Source: Xanthobacteraceae bacterium (GTDB lineage: Bacteria > Pseudomonadota > Alphaproteobacteria > Rhizobiales > Xanthobacteraceae). Taken from it: a DNA stretch of 6,273 bases. Under the pieces are notes generated by a model. That model saw only the letters and a program-made list of their open reading frames with translations, was not told the DNA's origin and made no database searches. This document shows, in pieces, positions 1-5,964 of the stretch; position 1 is the stretch's first letter, and every line of letters starts with the position of its first letter. The translations under genes and the position numbers were made by a program. The stretch covers positions 1-6,273 of the forward strand of contig JASHRY010000086.1 of the NCBI GenBank assembly GCA_030037105.1, given 5' to 3'.

Positions 1-86
1 CTCTCTTTGGTTGTTCAAATGGATTAATACATATATAGGTAGTGTGGCATGGAGTGCCATAGATCCGCAGGTGTCGCGAGGGCTTT
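1..86 (+). promoter_or_regulatory. AT-rich leader with possible promoter for the 65-aa gene
   Basis: This AT-rich stretch precedes the small gene at 87. A sigma70-like pair is visible: TTGTTC at 11-16 and TATAGG at 34-39, spaced by 17. Both boxes match the consensus only moderately. Downstream, TGGCA (45-49) and TGCCA (55-59) form a short dyad with a 5-base loop, which could be an operator or an mRNA hairpin. GAGGG at 78-82 is a plausible Shine-Dalgarno 4 bases before the ATG. No gene or ORF is visible here. Confidence 0.35.
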
Positions 87-284
87 ATGACGTCAGACGA
101 TGGTCGCAAGTCGGATGCGCCAAGCGCCGCTCATTATATAGCTTCACTCGTGGAAGAACTGGCGCAGCTTGCCAAGAGCCACGACCTCGATGCGCTCGCC
201 TATATTCTCGATATGGCGCGGCTCGAAGCCGATCAGGTTGCGAAAGAGGGGGCGGGATCCGACCGTCGCGCGCCGCGCGGTTGA
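87..284 (+). CDS. Small conserved alphaproteobacterial protein, unknown function (65 aa)
   Basis: A 65-residue protein with a polar N-terminus and then two predicted amphipathic helices: residues about 15-30 (HYIASLVEELAQLAKSH) and about 33-52 (LDALAYILDMARLEADQVAK). The pattern 'YIA.L..ELA.LA...LD.L.YILDMARLEA' resembles a short uncharacterised protein that I associate from memory with Bradyrhizobium and Rhodopseudomonas genomes. No catalytic motif, signal peptide or membrane span is seen. The fold suggests a small helical-bundle protein, perhaps a protein-protein adaptor, but that is a guess. The start is supported by GAGGG four bases upstream. It converges on the lytic transglycosylase gene with only 18 bases between the stops, and no clear terminator is visible in that gap. 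I am confident it is a real gene and have no function to offer. Confidence 0.75.
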   Translation: MTSDDGRKSDAPSAAHYIASLVEELAQLAKSHDLDALAYILDMARLEADQVAKEGAGSDRRAPRG

Positions 285-302
285 GGAAGAGCCGGCCGGT
301 CG

Positions 303-1478
303 TTATCGCACTCCGATGCGGTCGAGGAATGCGCGGCTTGGATAACCGTCGGGAATCATTCCAAAGCGCCGCTCCTGGTCGCGCACCGCATCGCGCAGAT
401 CGAAATCGAAATGGCCGGTGAAATCCTGAATTTTGTAGCCGAGGTCGGCGAGCTTGTGCTGCAGCGCGATGCGCTCGTCGCGCGAGGGCTGGAAGTCATC
501 AGCCGGCCACGCCGCGCGGATCGGCGGCAGGCCGCGCAACCGGTCTGATAGCTCCGCAACGGCAAGGGCATAGGCGTCCGAATTGTTAAAGCGCTTGAGC
601 ACGATGAAATTTTTGGTGACGAGAAAGGCCGGGCCCGCTCCGCCGCTTGGGAAGAACAGGATCGCTCCGCCGGCATCGGGAAGGCGACCGCCGTCCGCGC
701 GGGTCAATCCGCGCGCCGCCCACTGACCGAAGGTGCCGCGGCTCGTCGCGTAGTCAAATCCCCGCGGCAGCATGACCTCGAAGCCCCAAGGCAGCCCCGG
801 CTGCCAGCCCGATTTCTGCAAATAGTTTGCGATCGAGGCGAGCACGTCGGGGACGCTGCGCCAAATGTCCGGCCGGCCGTCGCCATCGAAATCGACAGCG
901 TAAGTGAGAAAACTCGACGGCACGAATTGCGCCTGCCCCATGGCGCCCGCCCAGGAGCCGAGGAACTGCCGGCGCGGGATATGGTCGTCCTGCAGAATTT
1001 TGAGCGCGCTCAGCAATTCATCGCGGAAAAAGGGATGCTGAAACCGCGCCCGGGCCAGCGTCGCCAGCGATCGGAACACGTCCCAATGGTCTTGCGCTTC
1101 GCCGAAGGACGACTCGACGCCCCAGATGCTGACAAGGATAGTCCCCTCGACGCCGAATTTTTTCTCCACGGCGTGCAATGTACCGCTCCATTGCGACGAT
1201 TTCCGCTGACCGATGGCGATTCGCGAGGGCGAGACCAATCCCGTGAGATAAGCGCCGAACGGCTTGCCGTATTCCGGTTGCCGCTGCATGGCCGCAATCA
1301 CTCCAGCATCGGGCGTGAGCCCGGCGAAAGCAATGTCGAAGGTCTGTCGCGTAATCCCGTGCGCGGCGGCGTCCGGCCATAGCGCGGCAAGGAAGGCGGA
1401 AAACGAATTTTCACTGGCGCCGCTCGCCTGCGTGCCGGCGAACGCGAGCACCAGAACGAGCAAAACCCGCTGCAACAT
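303..1478 (-). CDS. Lytic murein transglycosylase, MltB family (GH103), with C-terminal peptidoglycan-binding domain
   Basis: A 391-residue periplasmic enzyme that would cleave the MurNAc-GlcNAc glycosidic bond of peptidoglycan with formation of 1,6-anhydroMurNAc. A signal peptide is visible at residues 1-20 (MLQRVLLVLVLAFAGTQASG). The SLT_2/MltB catalytic domain spans about residues 25-320. The presumed catalytic glutamate is E122 in SIWGVESSFG, followed by the family motif GAMGQAQFVPSSF (178-190) and DFDGDGRPDIW (196-206). A C-terminal PG_binding_1-like repeat occupies about 330-391 (RDERIALQHKLADLGY..., ending DRIGVR). The open frame extends upstream to 1667, but I chose the ATG at 1478 because it puts the signal peptide at the N-terminus. 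A strong GGAGGT lies at 1495-1500, unusually far (16 bases) from this ATG, and a weaker GAAAG lies closer. The gene follows dprA in the same direction, separated by 133 bases, so it may have its own promoter. Only a weak TTGACC/TTCACT pair (minus strand, 1516-1543) is visible. Length and domain order are normal for alphaproteobacterial members. Confidence 0.92.
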   Translation of the reverse strand: MLQRVLLVLVLAFAGTQASGASENSFSAFLAALWPDAAAHGITRQTFDIAFAGLTPDAGVIAAMQRQPEYGKPFGAYLTGLVSPSRIAIGQRKSSQWSGTLHAVEKKFGVEGTILVSIWGVESSFGEAQDHWDVFRSLATLARARFQHPFFRDELLSALKILQDDHIPRRQFLGSWAGAMGQAQFVPSSFLTYAVDFDGDGRPDIWRSVPDVLASIANYLQKSGWQPGLPWGFEVMLPRGFDYATSRGTFGQWAARGLTRADGGRLPDAGGAILFFPSGGAGPAFLVTKNFIVLKRFNNSDAYALAVAELSDRLRGLPPIRAAWPADDFQPSRDERIALQHKLADLGYKIQDFTGHFDFDLRDAVRDQERRFGMIPDGYPSRAFLDRIGVR

Positions 1479-1611
1479 CGCCGCTTTCGTGGTAACCTCC
1501 CCGGGAAAGCGCCACAGTGAAAAGACGCAACCGCGCCGGTCAAGCCGGGATTTTCCCTGAAATCCGCGCCGAAGCGGAGCGGGTGCACTGGGAAAGGACT
1601 GCAAGGCCGAT

Positions 1612-2660
1612 CTAAACGAGCGACACCAGCCCGCCTCCATGGCGTTCCAAGCGTCCGGCGATTTCAAGTTCGAGCAGCACCATCCGCACCACCGCCGGCG
1701 AGCTTTGCGACAATCTCACGAGGTCGTCGATCAGCAGCGGAGCCGGGCCGAGCAGGGCAACGATGCGCGAGCGTTCGTCGGGCGCCGGCTCGGCGCCGTC
1801 GCGAGATTCGCCTTCGGCCGGTTGCGGTTCCGGCTCCCGCGCCGGGAGTTTCTTCCCTTCCAGGATCGGCTGCAGCACGGAGACGATATCGGCGGTCTCG
1901 GTCACCGGCGTCGCCCCCTGCTTGATGAGTCCATTGGTGCCCTCGGCGCGCGGGTCGAGCGGGGAGCCGGGAACGGCAAACACTTCACGGCCCTGTTCGA
2001 GCGCAAACCGCGCGGTAATCAGCGAGCCCGAACGCCTGGCGGCCTCGACGATGACGACGCCGAGCGACAACCCGGAAATCAATCGGTTCCGGCGCGGGAA
2101 ATCGCGCCCGCGCGGCTCCCAGCCGAGCGGCATTTCGGAGAGCGCGGCGCCGGCAGCCATGATCTCGTCGAGCAAGTCCGCATGCTCGATTGGATAGACG
2201 CGGTCGTGGCCGCCGGCGAGAACGGCGATCGTTCCGGTTTGCAGGCCGGCGCGATGCGCCGCCGCATCGATGCCGCGCGCCAGCCCGGAAACGATGGCAA
2301 AACCGGCCTCGCCGAGTTCGCGCGCGATCCGCTGCGTGAATTTGGTACCTGCGCCCGAGGCGTTGCGCGAGCCGACGATCGCGACCATCGGGAGAGCGAG
2401 AGCCGGAGCTTGCCCGCGGATCGCAATCAAGGGCGGTGCGTCCTCGATCATCTGCAGCCGCAGCGGATAGGCAGGTTCGCCCAGCGCCACGAAGGTGACG
2501 CCGAGCTTCTGTGCGGCGGCGATTTCACGCTCGGCGTCCGCGCGCGCGCACACCTGCATGGCCGTGCCGGCGCCGCCGCGTCGGGCGAGCGAAGGCAACG
2601 CCTCGAGCGCGGCGCGCGCGCCGCCGAAATGATTGACCAGCGCGCGAAAGGTGCGCGGAC
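1612..2660 (-). pseudogene. dprA: dprA, 3' fragment (Rossmann core and C-terminal winged helix), cut by the mobile element
   Basis: This is the larger piece of the DNA-processing protein DprA, which protects incoming single-stranded DNA and loads RecA on it during natural transformation. The Rossmann-like DprA core is intact. In order it has [66 protein letters not shown] and [14 protein letters not shown]. After a proline/glutamate-rich linker, a C-terminal DprA winged helix (DML1-like) runs from about [14 protein letters not shown] to the stop. At the 5' side the frame reads [12 protein letters not shown], typical of the DprA helix-hairpin region, and then breaks at 2660 where element sequence starts. 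Beyond that the frame meets a TAG inside the element (2692-2694). Internal starts exist (TTG at 2598, ATG at 2559), so an N-truncated protein is conceivable, but I see no promoter or good ribosome site. The missing N-terminus lies at 5988-6107. Confidence 0.93.
2653..2660. repeat. Target-site duplication, left copy (GCGCGGAC)
   Basis: GCGCGGAC sits immediately outside the left end of the element and recurs at 5988-5995 outside the right end. Eight bases is the usual duplication size of the IS1595 family. The match can be stretched to nine bases (GCGCGGACC). The left inverted repeat proper (GGTATT) begins two bases after the 8-mer, whereas the right one abuts it directly, so the exact left boundary is uncertain by one or two bases. 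Collapsing the two copies to one restores the dprA frame. Confidence 0.88.
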
Positions 2661-2662
2661 CC

Positions 2663-2685
2663 GGTATTATGGCGCAAACGCCACA
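2663..2685 (+). repeat. Left terminal inverted repeat (23 bp perfect)
   Basis: GGTATTATGGCGCAAACGCC followed by ACA matches the reverse complement of 5965-5987 at all 23 positions. After one extra base on the left side the match continues for ACGG. The repeat holds an internal dyad, TGGCG-CAAA-CGCCA (2670-2683), able to form a 5-bp hairpin. It also contains TATTAT (2665-2670), a -10-like hexamer reading inward toward the first passenger gene, but no matching -35 is seen. Confidence 0.95.
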
Positions 2686-2709
2686 GACGGGCTATTCCTA
2701 GTGAACGGG

Positions 2710-3240
2710 ATGCTTGAAATGGTCGATCGCATTATCGGTTTGGTTGGCGTTGCGCTTGCCTTGATCTTGGGGCTTTGGTCCTTAGCCCCGCCAGAGTGGC
2801 CTAAAATGCCAACGTGGGCCACGCTAACCGGTATGTTTGTTGGTGTATTGCTAGTCGGCATTGCCGCCGGTCTCATGATCGGTACATTTCGCGATGCGCC
2901 GTCCGGCAAGTTCTTAAAGAACGCCGACTTACGATTGCATATTTTTCCTGATGATCGGACACCTCAGCGCCTCACAGCGACGAATATATTTCGGTGGTAT
3001 TGGATGAGGCAGGTGCTTGTTGGAATTAAGGAAGGCACAGGCGAGGAGGTAAGAAGAGATATTTTCTGCACGCTGTTTGTTAGTTTCGATACGCCGGTCT
3101 ACGTTGGGACATTAGAAATATCTTCCCCGGACATCAGATTGCCGCCACACGAAGTTAAAGAATTTAACAGTAGATATGCAATCATCTATTTCCACGCGCC
3201 AATGCCTGATGGCACGTTATATCTTACAGTACATGAATAG
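2710..3240 (+). CDS. Passenger gene: membrane protein with two N-terminal spans and a beta-rich C-terminal domain, unknown function
   Basis: A 176-residue protein that I do not recognise as a named family. Residues about 8-26 (IIGLVGVALALILGLWSLA) and about 37-59 form two membrane helices joined by a short proline-rich loop (PPEWPKMPTW). Positively charged residues after the second span suggest that both ends face the cytoplasm. The remaining ~115 residues are soluble with alternating hydrophobic patterning (LFVSFDTPVYVGTLEI and YAIIYFHAPMPDGTLYLTV), which suggests beta strands. The start is uncertain. GTG at 2701, ATG at 2710 and ATG at 2719 are all in frame, the last having GGGA eight bases upstream, and the frame is open through the inverted repeat into the antisense of dprA. 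It begins only 25-57 bases inside the element end, so there is little room for an internal promoter. It ends two bases from the stop of the convergent winged-helix gene. Base composition is visibly AT-richer than the flanks, consistent with foreign origin. Confidence 0.72.
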   Translation: MLEMVDRIIGLVGVALALILGLWSLAPPEWPKMPTWATLTGMFVGVLLVGIAAGLMIGTFRDAPSGKFLKNADLRLHIFPDDRTPQRLTATNIFRWYWMRQVLVGIKEGTGEEVRRDIFCTLFVSFDTPVYVGTLEISSPDIRLPPHEVKEFNSRYAIIYFHAPMPDGTLYLTVHE

Positions 3241-3242
3241 CC

Positions 3243-3689
3243 TTATGTGACCCGCCAGCGGCCCGGCATTCCATCGCCGACGCGAGCAACCGTCTTACCG
3301 TCATGATTTACCAGCGAAGTTTGGACGCTGGCTATCAGACTCCGCATGGCCTTGGGCGTGAGCGTAGCGCGCCGCTCGGATAGCAACCGCTCCGTTATCT
3401 CTCTCGCCGTGAGCGGCCCAGGCGCCTTCCGCAGCACATCTAAGGCGTGCCGCAGGATCGTTCCGCGCTTGAAGATGCCGTTGCCCTTGTAGCGCCGTCG
3501 CGCGGCGATCCGCGTCACGTCATAGGACGGATCGAACAAACGGATCACGGCTTCGACGTGCTCCATTGCGTCGGCGAGGCGCTTGGCCTCTTTCCGGTTC
3601 TCCAAAATCTTTCCGCCCAGATCGGCGTGAAGCCGAACGAGATACGGGACGGCAGGATGATCGGGCGTGACTTTGAAAGCGTGGGGCAT
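3243..3689 (-). CDS. Passenger gene: small helical/winged-helix-like protein downstream of the transposase (148 aa)
   Basis: A 148-residue basic protein. The N-terminal ~60 residues are helical and charged (LVRLHADLGGKILENRKEAK, then an MEHVEAVIRLFDP stretch). A basic link follows (AARRRYKGNGIFKRGT). The C-terminus, about residues 78-148, looks like a winged helix: LRHALDVLRKAPGPLTAREI with a following helix, then a beta-hairpin-like tail NHDGKTVARVGDGMPGRWRV. The HPAVPYLVRLHADLGGKI...FKRGT pattern resembles uncharacterised proteins I associate with Hyphomicrobiales, but I cannot name a family. I chose the ATG at 3689. The frame is open to 3776, but that extension only reads through the 20-bp tandem repeat and the transposase 3' end in another frame. 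No clear Shine-Dalgarno precedes it, so it is probably translated after the transposase on the same mRNA. A DNA-binding role in transposition or its control is inferred from the fold and the position. Confidence 0.75.
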   Translation of the reverse strand: MPHAFKVTPDHPAVPYLVRLHADLGGKILENRKEAKRLADAMEHVEAVIRLFDPSYDVTRIAARRRYKGNGIFKRGTILRHALDVLRKAPGPLTAREITERLLSERRATLTPKAMRSLIASVQTSLVNHDGKTVARVGDGMPGRWRVT

Positions 3690-3690
3690 A

Positions 3691-3730
3691 GTCAAACCGG
3701 AAGGTGCCGTGTCAAACCGGAAGGTGCCGT
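3691..3730. repeat. Perfect 20-bp tandem duplication at the transposase stop codon
   Basis: GTCAAACCGGAAGGTGCCGT occurs twice head to tail, at 3691-3710 and 3711-3730. Read on the minus strand, the unit encodes the last codons and TGA stop of the transposase, so both the tail and the stop are duplicated. With one unit removed the junction would read TGA-ct-ATG, leaving two bases between the transposase stop and the next start. With both units present the gap is 22 bases. Confidence 0.95.
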
Positions 3731-4695
3731 TGCCAGTAGCCGGTGAAATCGACCGATGGCTTGTTGCTGAGAGCAAGCCGGGTAAGACGTTTCACTTGCT
3801 CGCCGTTCGATGACTGGCGGTTATCTTCGCGCCATGACGCCTCCTGCGCGTAGCGGAGCAAATAAGCGCCCGCCAGATGGTGGTGGTGGCCGATTTCCGC
3901 CCGGCGCATGCGGGAGAAAAATTCCTCCGCCCAATTCGTGCACGCGCCGTTCAGGCTGTACGCCTCCTCGTGGTTGATGCGCTTCATTTCAAAGCGGGCG
4001 TGTAGATCGTTCCAGTTCGCCGACTCATCGGCGTTGACCACCGTCCCCTTGGCGATGCGCGAGCGGATGAAATTGAGCGCCTGCCCTTCGGTACGGAACA
4101 CGGACGGGAGCGTGTTGCCGTTACGCTCGCGGATGACCACAACCGCCTTGCGCTTGCCTGACTGGTTCTCAGCAAAGCGGCGGTCCTTGCGGTGATCGGC
4201 GATGTTCGCTGGCTTCACGTAGCCGCCGAAATAGCCAGTATCGACTTCCGCCGTCTTGCCTTCCCCGCCGACGACGCGGCCCTTCAGTTCCGCAGCCATC
4301 GCCTCGCGCAGCTTGTGCAGCAACACAAAAGCGCACTTGTAGGATACGTTCAGGTCGCGTGAGAGCGCCAAGGCCGACTTACCCTTAACCTCATTGCAGA
4401 AGATCGCGATGGCCGCGAGATAACAGCGGAGCGGCAGTTTATGAGAGGCAAACAGCGTCCCGGACGTGATGGTGAAGTCCTTACCGCAAGCCCGGCAACG
4501 GAACCGGGGTGCGCCCTTCAACCGCCGGCAATCGTAAGCATCGGTGCCGCCGCAATGCGGGCAAACCGGCTGGCCTTCGGTTTCGTGCCAGCGAATACGG
4601 CGGAACGTCTTCTCCGCCTCTTCGTCCTTCATCGTGAAAACCTGCGCCAACGAGAGGGTCTTGGCGGCTTTGGAAAGGAGGAAATGCTGGGCCAT
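3712..4695 (-). CDS. tnp: IS1595-family transposase (zinc ribbon, DDE/DDN-type catalytic domain)
   Basis: A 327-residue transposase that should cut and join the element ends. The N-terminus MAQHFLLSKAAKTLSLAQVF is characteristic of the family. A zinc ribbon follows with C45-x2-C48 (CPHC) and C67-x2-C70 (CRAC). Next come a helical region with FTITSGTLFASHKLPLRCYL and a helix-turn-helix-like stretch (SALALSRDLNVSYKCAFVLL). The catalytic domain (ISXO2-like/DDE_Tnp_IS1595) has D152 in EVDTGYFGG, D223 in NADESANW, and a third cluster around N254-W-A-E257 followed by the basic SRMRRAE. IS1595 enzymes commonly have Asn in the third position where IS1 has Glu. The usual DE-x-YFGG motif is here DTGYFGG, a slight departure. 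Length is normal and no frameshift is visible. ATG at 4695 is supported by GAGG seven bases upstream and by a good promoter (TTGACA-17-TATGGT). The winged-helix gene follows in the same direction and the DUF6471-like gene diverges. Confidence 0.95.
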   Translation of the reverse strand: MAQHFLLSKAAKTLSLAQVFTMKDEEAEKTFRRIRWHETEGQPVCPHCGGTDAYDCRRLKGAPRFRCRACGKDFTITSGTLFASHKLPLRCYLAAIAIFCNEVKGKSALALSRDLNVSYKCAFVLLHKLREAMAAELKGRVVGGEGKTAEVDTGYFGGYVKPANIADHRKDRRFAENQSGKRKAVVVIRERNGNTLPSVFRTEGQALNFIRSRIAKGTVVNADESANWNDLHARFEMKRINHEEAYSLNGACTNWAEEFFSRMRRAEIGHHHHLAGAYLLRYAQEASWREDNRQSSNGEQVKRLTRLALSNKPSVDFTGYWQRHLPV

Positions 4696-4721
4696 TTGGT
4701 AACCTCGTGTTTATGCGAGCT

Positions 4722-4750
4722 ACCATATATGCGAGGTATTGACTTGTCAA
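4722..4750 (-). promoter_or_regulatory. Transposase promoter (sigma70-like)
   Basis: On the minus strand, TTGACA (4745-4750) and TATGGT (4722-4727) are spaced by exactly 17 bases. The -35 is a perfect consensus and the -10 matches at four of six positions. The expected start of transcription is near 4715, about 20 bases before the transposase ATG. The -10 overlaps the left copy of the ATATATGCGAG repeat, so a protein bound there would block polymerase. Confidence 0.7.
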
Positions 4751-4768
4751 ATGCAATATCGCATATAT
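4739..4768 (+). promoter_or_regulatory. Promoter for the DUF6471-like gene (sigma70-like), back to back with the transposase promoter
   Basis: TTGACT (4739-4744) is followed by CATATA (4762-4767) at 17 bases or ATATAT (4763-4768) at 18 bases. Its -35 directly abuts the minus-strand -35, giving the near-palindrome TTGACTTGTCAA (4739-4750). The -10 lies inside the palindrome CGCATATATGCG (4760-4771). It would express the DUF6471-like gene and, by read-through, the membrane protein gene that follows. Confidence 0.6.
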
Positions 4769-4802
4769 GCGAGGCTCGCACATGCGATAGGGGCATAGCC
4801 GC

Positions 4803-5039
4803 ATGAACATCAAATCTGAAGACGAATGGGCGGAACGGGCCGCCGCTTTCCTGAAGCACAAGCTACGGGAATGTGAGGTTACGTATGCCGAGCTGGCGAA
4901 GCGACTCAAAAATCACGGCCTGAAGGAAACGGAATCGTCGATTACGAATAAGCTGGCGCGGGGCACGTTCCCAGCAACGTTCTTTCTCGCGTGCCTTGCA
5001 GCCTTAGATTTAGACGGAGTAGCATTAGAGGAAATATGA
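4803..5039 (+). CDS. Passenger gene: DUF6471-like small helix-turn-helix protein (78 aa)
   Basis: A 78-residue, wholly helical, probably cytoplasmic protein. It begins DEWAERAAAFLKHKLRECE, followed by VTYAELAKRLKNHGL and ETESSITNKLARGTFPATFF, then the hydrophobic helix LACLAALDLDGV. The 'W..RA...LK..L....VTYAEL..RL...G...TE..I.NK..RG.F.A.FFL.CL.A' pattern matches what I recall of DUF6471. That family looks like a compact helix-turn-helix related to phage and Xre-type repressors, with ITNKLARG as the likely recognition region. Start ATG 4803 has AGGGG at 4789-4793, nine bases upstream. The gene diverges from the transposase across a promoter region full of repeats, so a repressor of the transposase and of itself is the most natural reading. 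Its function has not been shown as far as I know. The stop is one base from a minus-strand stop codon (5041-5043). Confidence 0.8.
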   Translation: MNIKSEDEWAERAAAFLKHKLRECEVTYAELAKRLKNHGLKETESSITNKLARGTFPATFFLACLAALDLDGVALEEI

Positions 5040-5121
5040 TCTAGGAGGGGGACAGGCCGATCAATAGATGGGATACGCCATAAATGATAGCGGCCTCCCC
5101 TAGGATCACGGCCCAACCGAA
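5040..5121. other. Short intergenic stretch with an imperfect stem
   Basis: CTAGGAGGGG (5041-5050) can pair with CCTCCCCTAG (5094-5103) through five pairs, one mismatch and four more pairs including a G-T, with a loop of about 43 bases. No T-run follows, so it is not a typical terminator. The stretch has two stop codons in the frame of the next gene (5065-5067 and 5101-5103), which limits how far upstream that gene could start. On the minus strand it encodes a hydrophobic peptide frame, described under findings. Confidence 0.35.
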
Positions 5122-5895
5122 ATGCCATCGTGGCTTCGCATAGTTACAAAGCTGGTAGATACCTATGCCGAGGCTCAACGAGCCAAATACGATCAAGAAA
5201 AAGCAAGCTACCGGGCCGCTAATTGGACTGCGGGAGCAACGGTCGCAATAGCCGCATTCACTGCCGCTACAATTGGAGTCGGTATCGCTCAATGGCACAT
5301 TTTGAGTGGCACTCTCAACGAGATGAAAGCCGAACAGCGACCATGGATATATGCTGATTTGAGTCCCGGCGGAAAGATTTTCCGAAACCAGTCTGGAGGT
5401 CTGACTTTCCCTATCGGCTTCACTTTCCACAATGATGGGCATTTGCCTGCGTTCTATGTTTTCCCTGATATTGAAGCGTATCTTTCGGGGGAGGATGGCA
5501 AGGTCGGATCGACAACAGCACGCGAGCGTCAACGGATTAGATGCGACCGACCGCTTTCCAAGCAAAGCACCATTGGGATAACGGTATTTCCAAGTCAAAA
5601 AACCGGGTTCGGTGCTTCCGTTGGAATAACGGCAGAAGAAATTGAATCCGCAGGAAAAGCGTATCGAGCTGCAACCGGTAGGAATGCAGAATTTATCTTC
5701 CCATGGGTGACTGGGTGTATTCGTTATCGATCCCTCGACAGGATCGAGCACCAAACTGGGATCGCTTTCACAATCGATAATTGGAAACCAGGGACGTTCC
5801 CTGTCTTGGCTCTTCCAGTTGATCCCACCATCATCGATCCCGGCCAAATCCATATATCGCCATGGGTGGAAGGAGGCACTGCATATGCCAACTAG
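5122..5895 (+). CDS. Passenger gene: membrane-anchored protein with one N-terminal span and a beta-rich domain, unknown function
   Basis: A 257-residue protein. A polar N-terminal helix (VDTYAEAQRAKYDQEKASYR) leads into one membrane span at about residues 37-62 (AGATVAIAAFTAATIGVGIA and beyond). Next comes SGTLNEMKAEQRPWIYADLS, the span-plus-'QRPW' arrangement found in many uncharacterised proteobacterial and phage or mobile-element membrane proteins. The remainder (about 75-257) is soluble and looks beta-rich, starting GLTFPIGFTFHNDGHLPA, which resembles an immunoglobulin-like fold. It contains C141 and C199. No catalytic motif is evident. I do not recognise a named family. ATG 5122 is the first start after an in-frame TAG at 5101-5103, and there is no good ribosome site, so the true start could be slightly downstream. 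It lies 82 bases after the DUF6471-like gene and in the same direction, so the two may be co-transcribed. It is AT-richer than the host flanks. Confidence 0.78.
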   Translation: MPSWLRIVTKLVDTYAEAQRAKYDQEKASYRAANWTAGATVAIAAFTAATIGVGIAQWHILSGTLNEMKAEQRPWIYADLSPGGKIFRNQSGGLTFPIGFTFHNDGHLPAFYVFPDIEAYLSGEDGKVGSTTARERQRIRCDRPLSKQSTIGITVFPSQKTGFGASVGITAEEIESAGKAYRAATGRNAEFIFPWVTGCIRYRSLDRIEHQTGIAFTIDNWKPGTFPVLALPVDPTIIDPGQIHISPWVEGGTAYAN

Positions 5896-5908
5896 AGCGG
5901 CCAGCGCC

Positions 5909-5929
5909 GCGCGCCGCCACACGGCGCGC
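5909..5929. terminator. GC hairpin after the last passenger gene (possible terminator)
   Basis: GCGCGCCG (5909-5916) and CGGCGCGC (5922-5929) form a perfect 8-bp stem with a 5-base loop (CCACA), 13 bases after the stop of the membrane protein gene. No T-tract follows on either strand, so it would be a weak or atypical intrinsic terminator. It might instead insulate the element from transcription entering from plsY-dprA, or simply be structured subterminal DNA. Confidence 0.4.
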
Positions 5930-5964
5930 CAGCTAATCACGGCACGGCCTACCAGCCATGCCGT

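Larger units (their letters stand above)
4712..4788. promoter_or_regulatory. Operator-like repeats, TATGCGAG family (four copies)
   Basis: TGCGAG or TGCGAT occurs in the same orientation at 4714-4719, 4730-4735, 4768-4773 and 4783-4788. The two central copies extend to a 13-base identity, CATATATGCGAGG, at 4724-4736 and 4762-4774. The right central copy is also palindromic (CGCATATATGCG, 4760-4771). The outer copies lie 15-16 bases from the inner ones, nearly symmetric about the shared -35 block. Each central copy covers a -10 box. This is what an autoregulated divergent operator looks like, but the binding protein is unknown. Confidence 0.55.

Noticed and set aside
285..302. Possible bidirectional terminator between the convergent small gene and the transglycosylase gene
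   Set aside because: Only a short GCCGGC palindrome is present, with no stable stem and no T-run.
927..1382. Plus-strand open frame of 151 codons
   Set aside because: It is antisense to the lytic transglycosylase catalytic domain, with no independent protein signature. It is a product of high GC content.
1639..2700. Long plus-strand open frame antisense to dprA that runs into the first passenger gene
   Set aside because: The part before about 2700 is the antisense of clear DprA sequence, rich in Arg/Gly/Ala with no domain pattern. Only the portion from about 2701-2719 onward is a plausible gene.
4712..4788. CRISPR-like array or replication iterons
   Set aside because: There are only four short copies with unequal spacing, and they overlap promoter boxes. 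No cas or rep gene is present, and a regulatory reading fits better.
4441..4909. Open frames on both strands overlapping the transposase start and the promoter region
   Set aside because: They overlap the zinc-ribbon coding region and the divergent promoters in other frames and show no recognisable domain.
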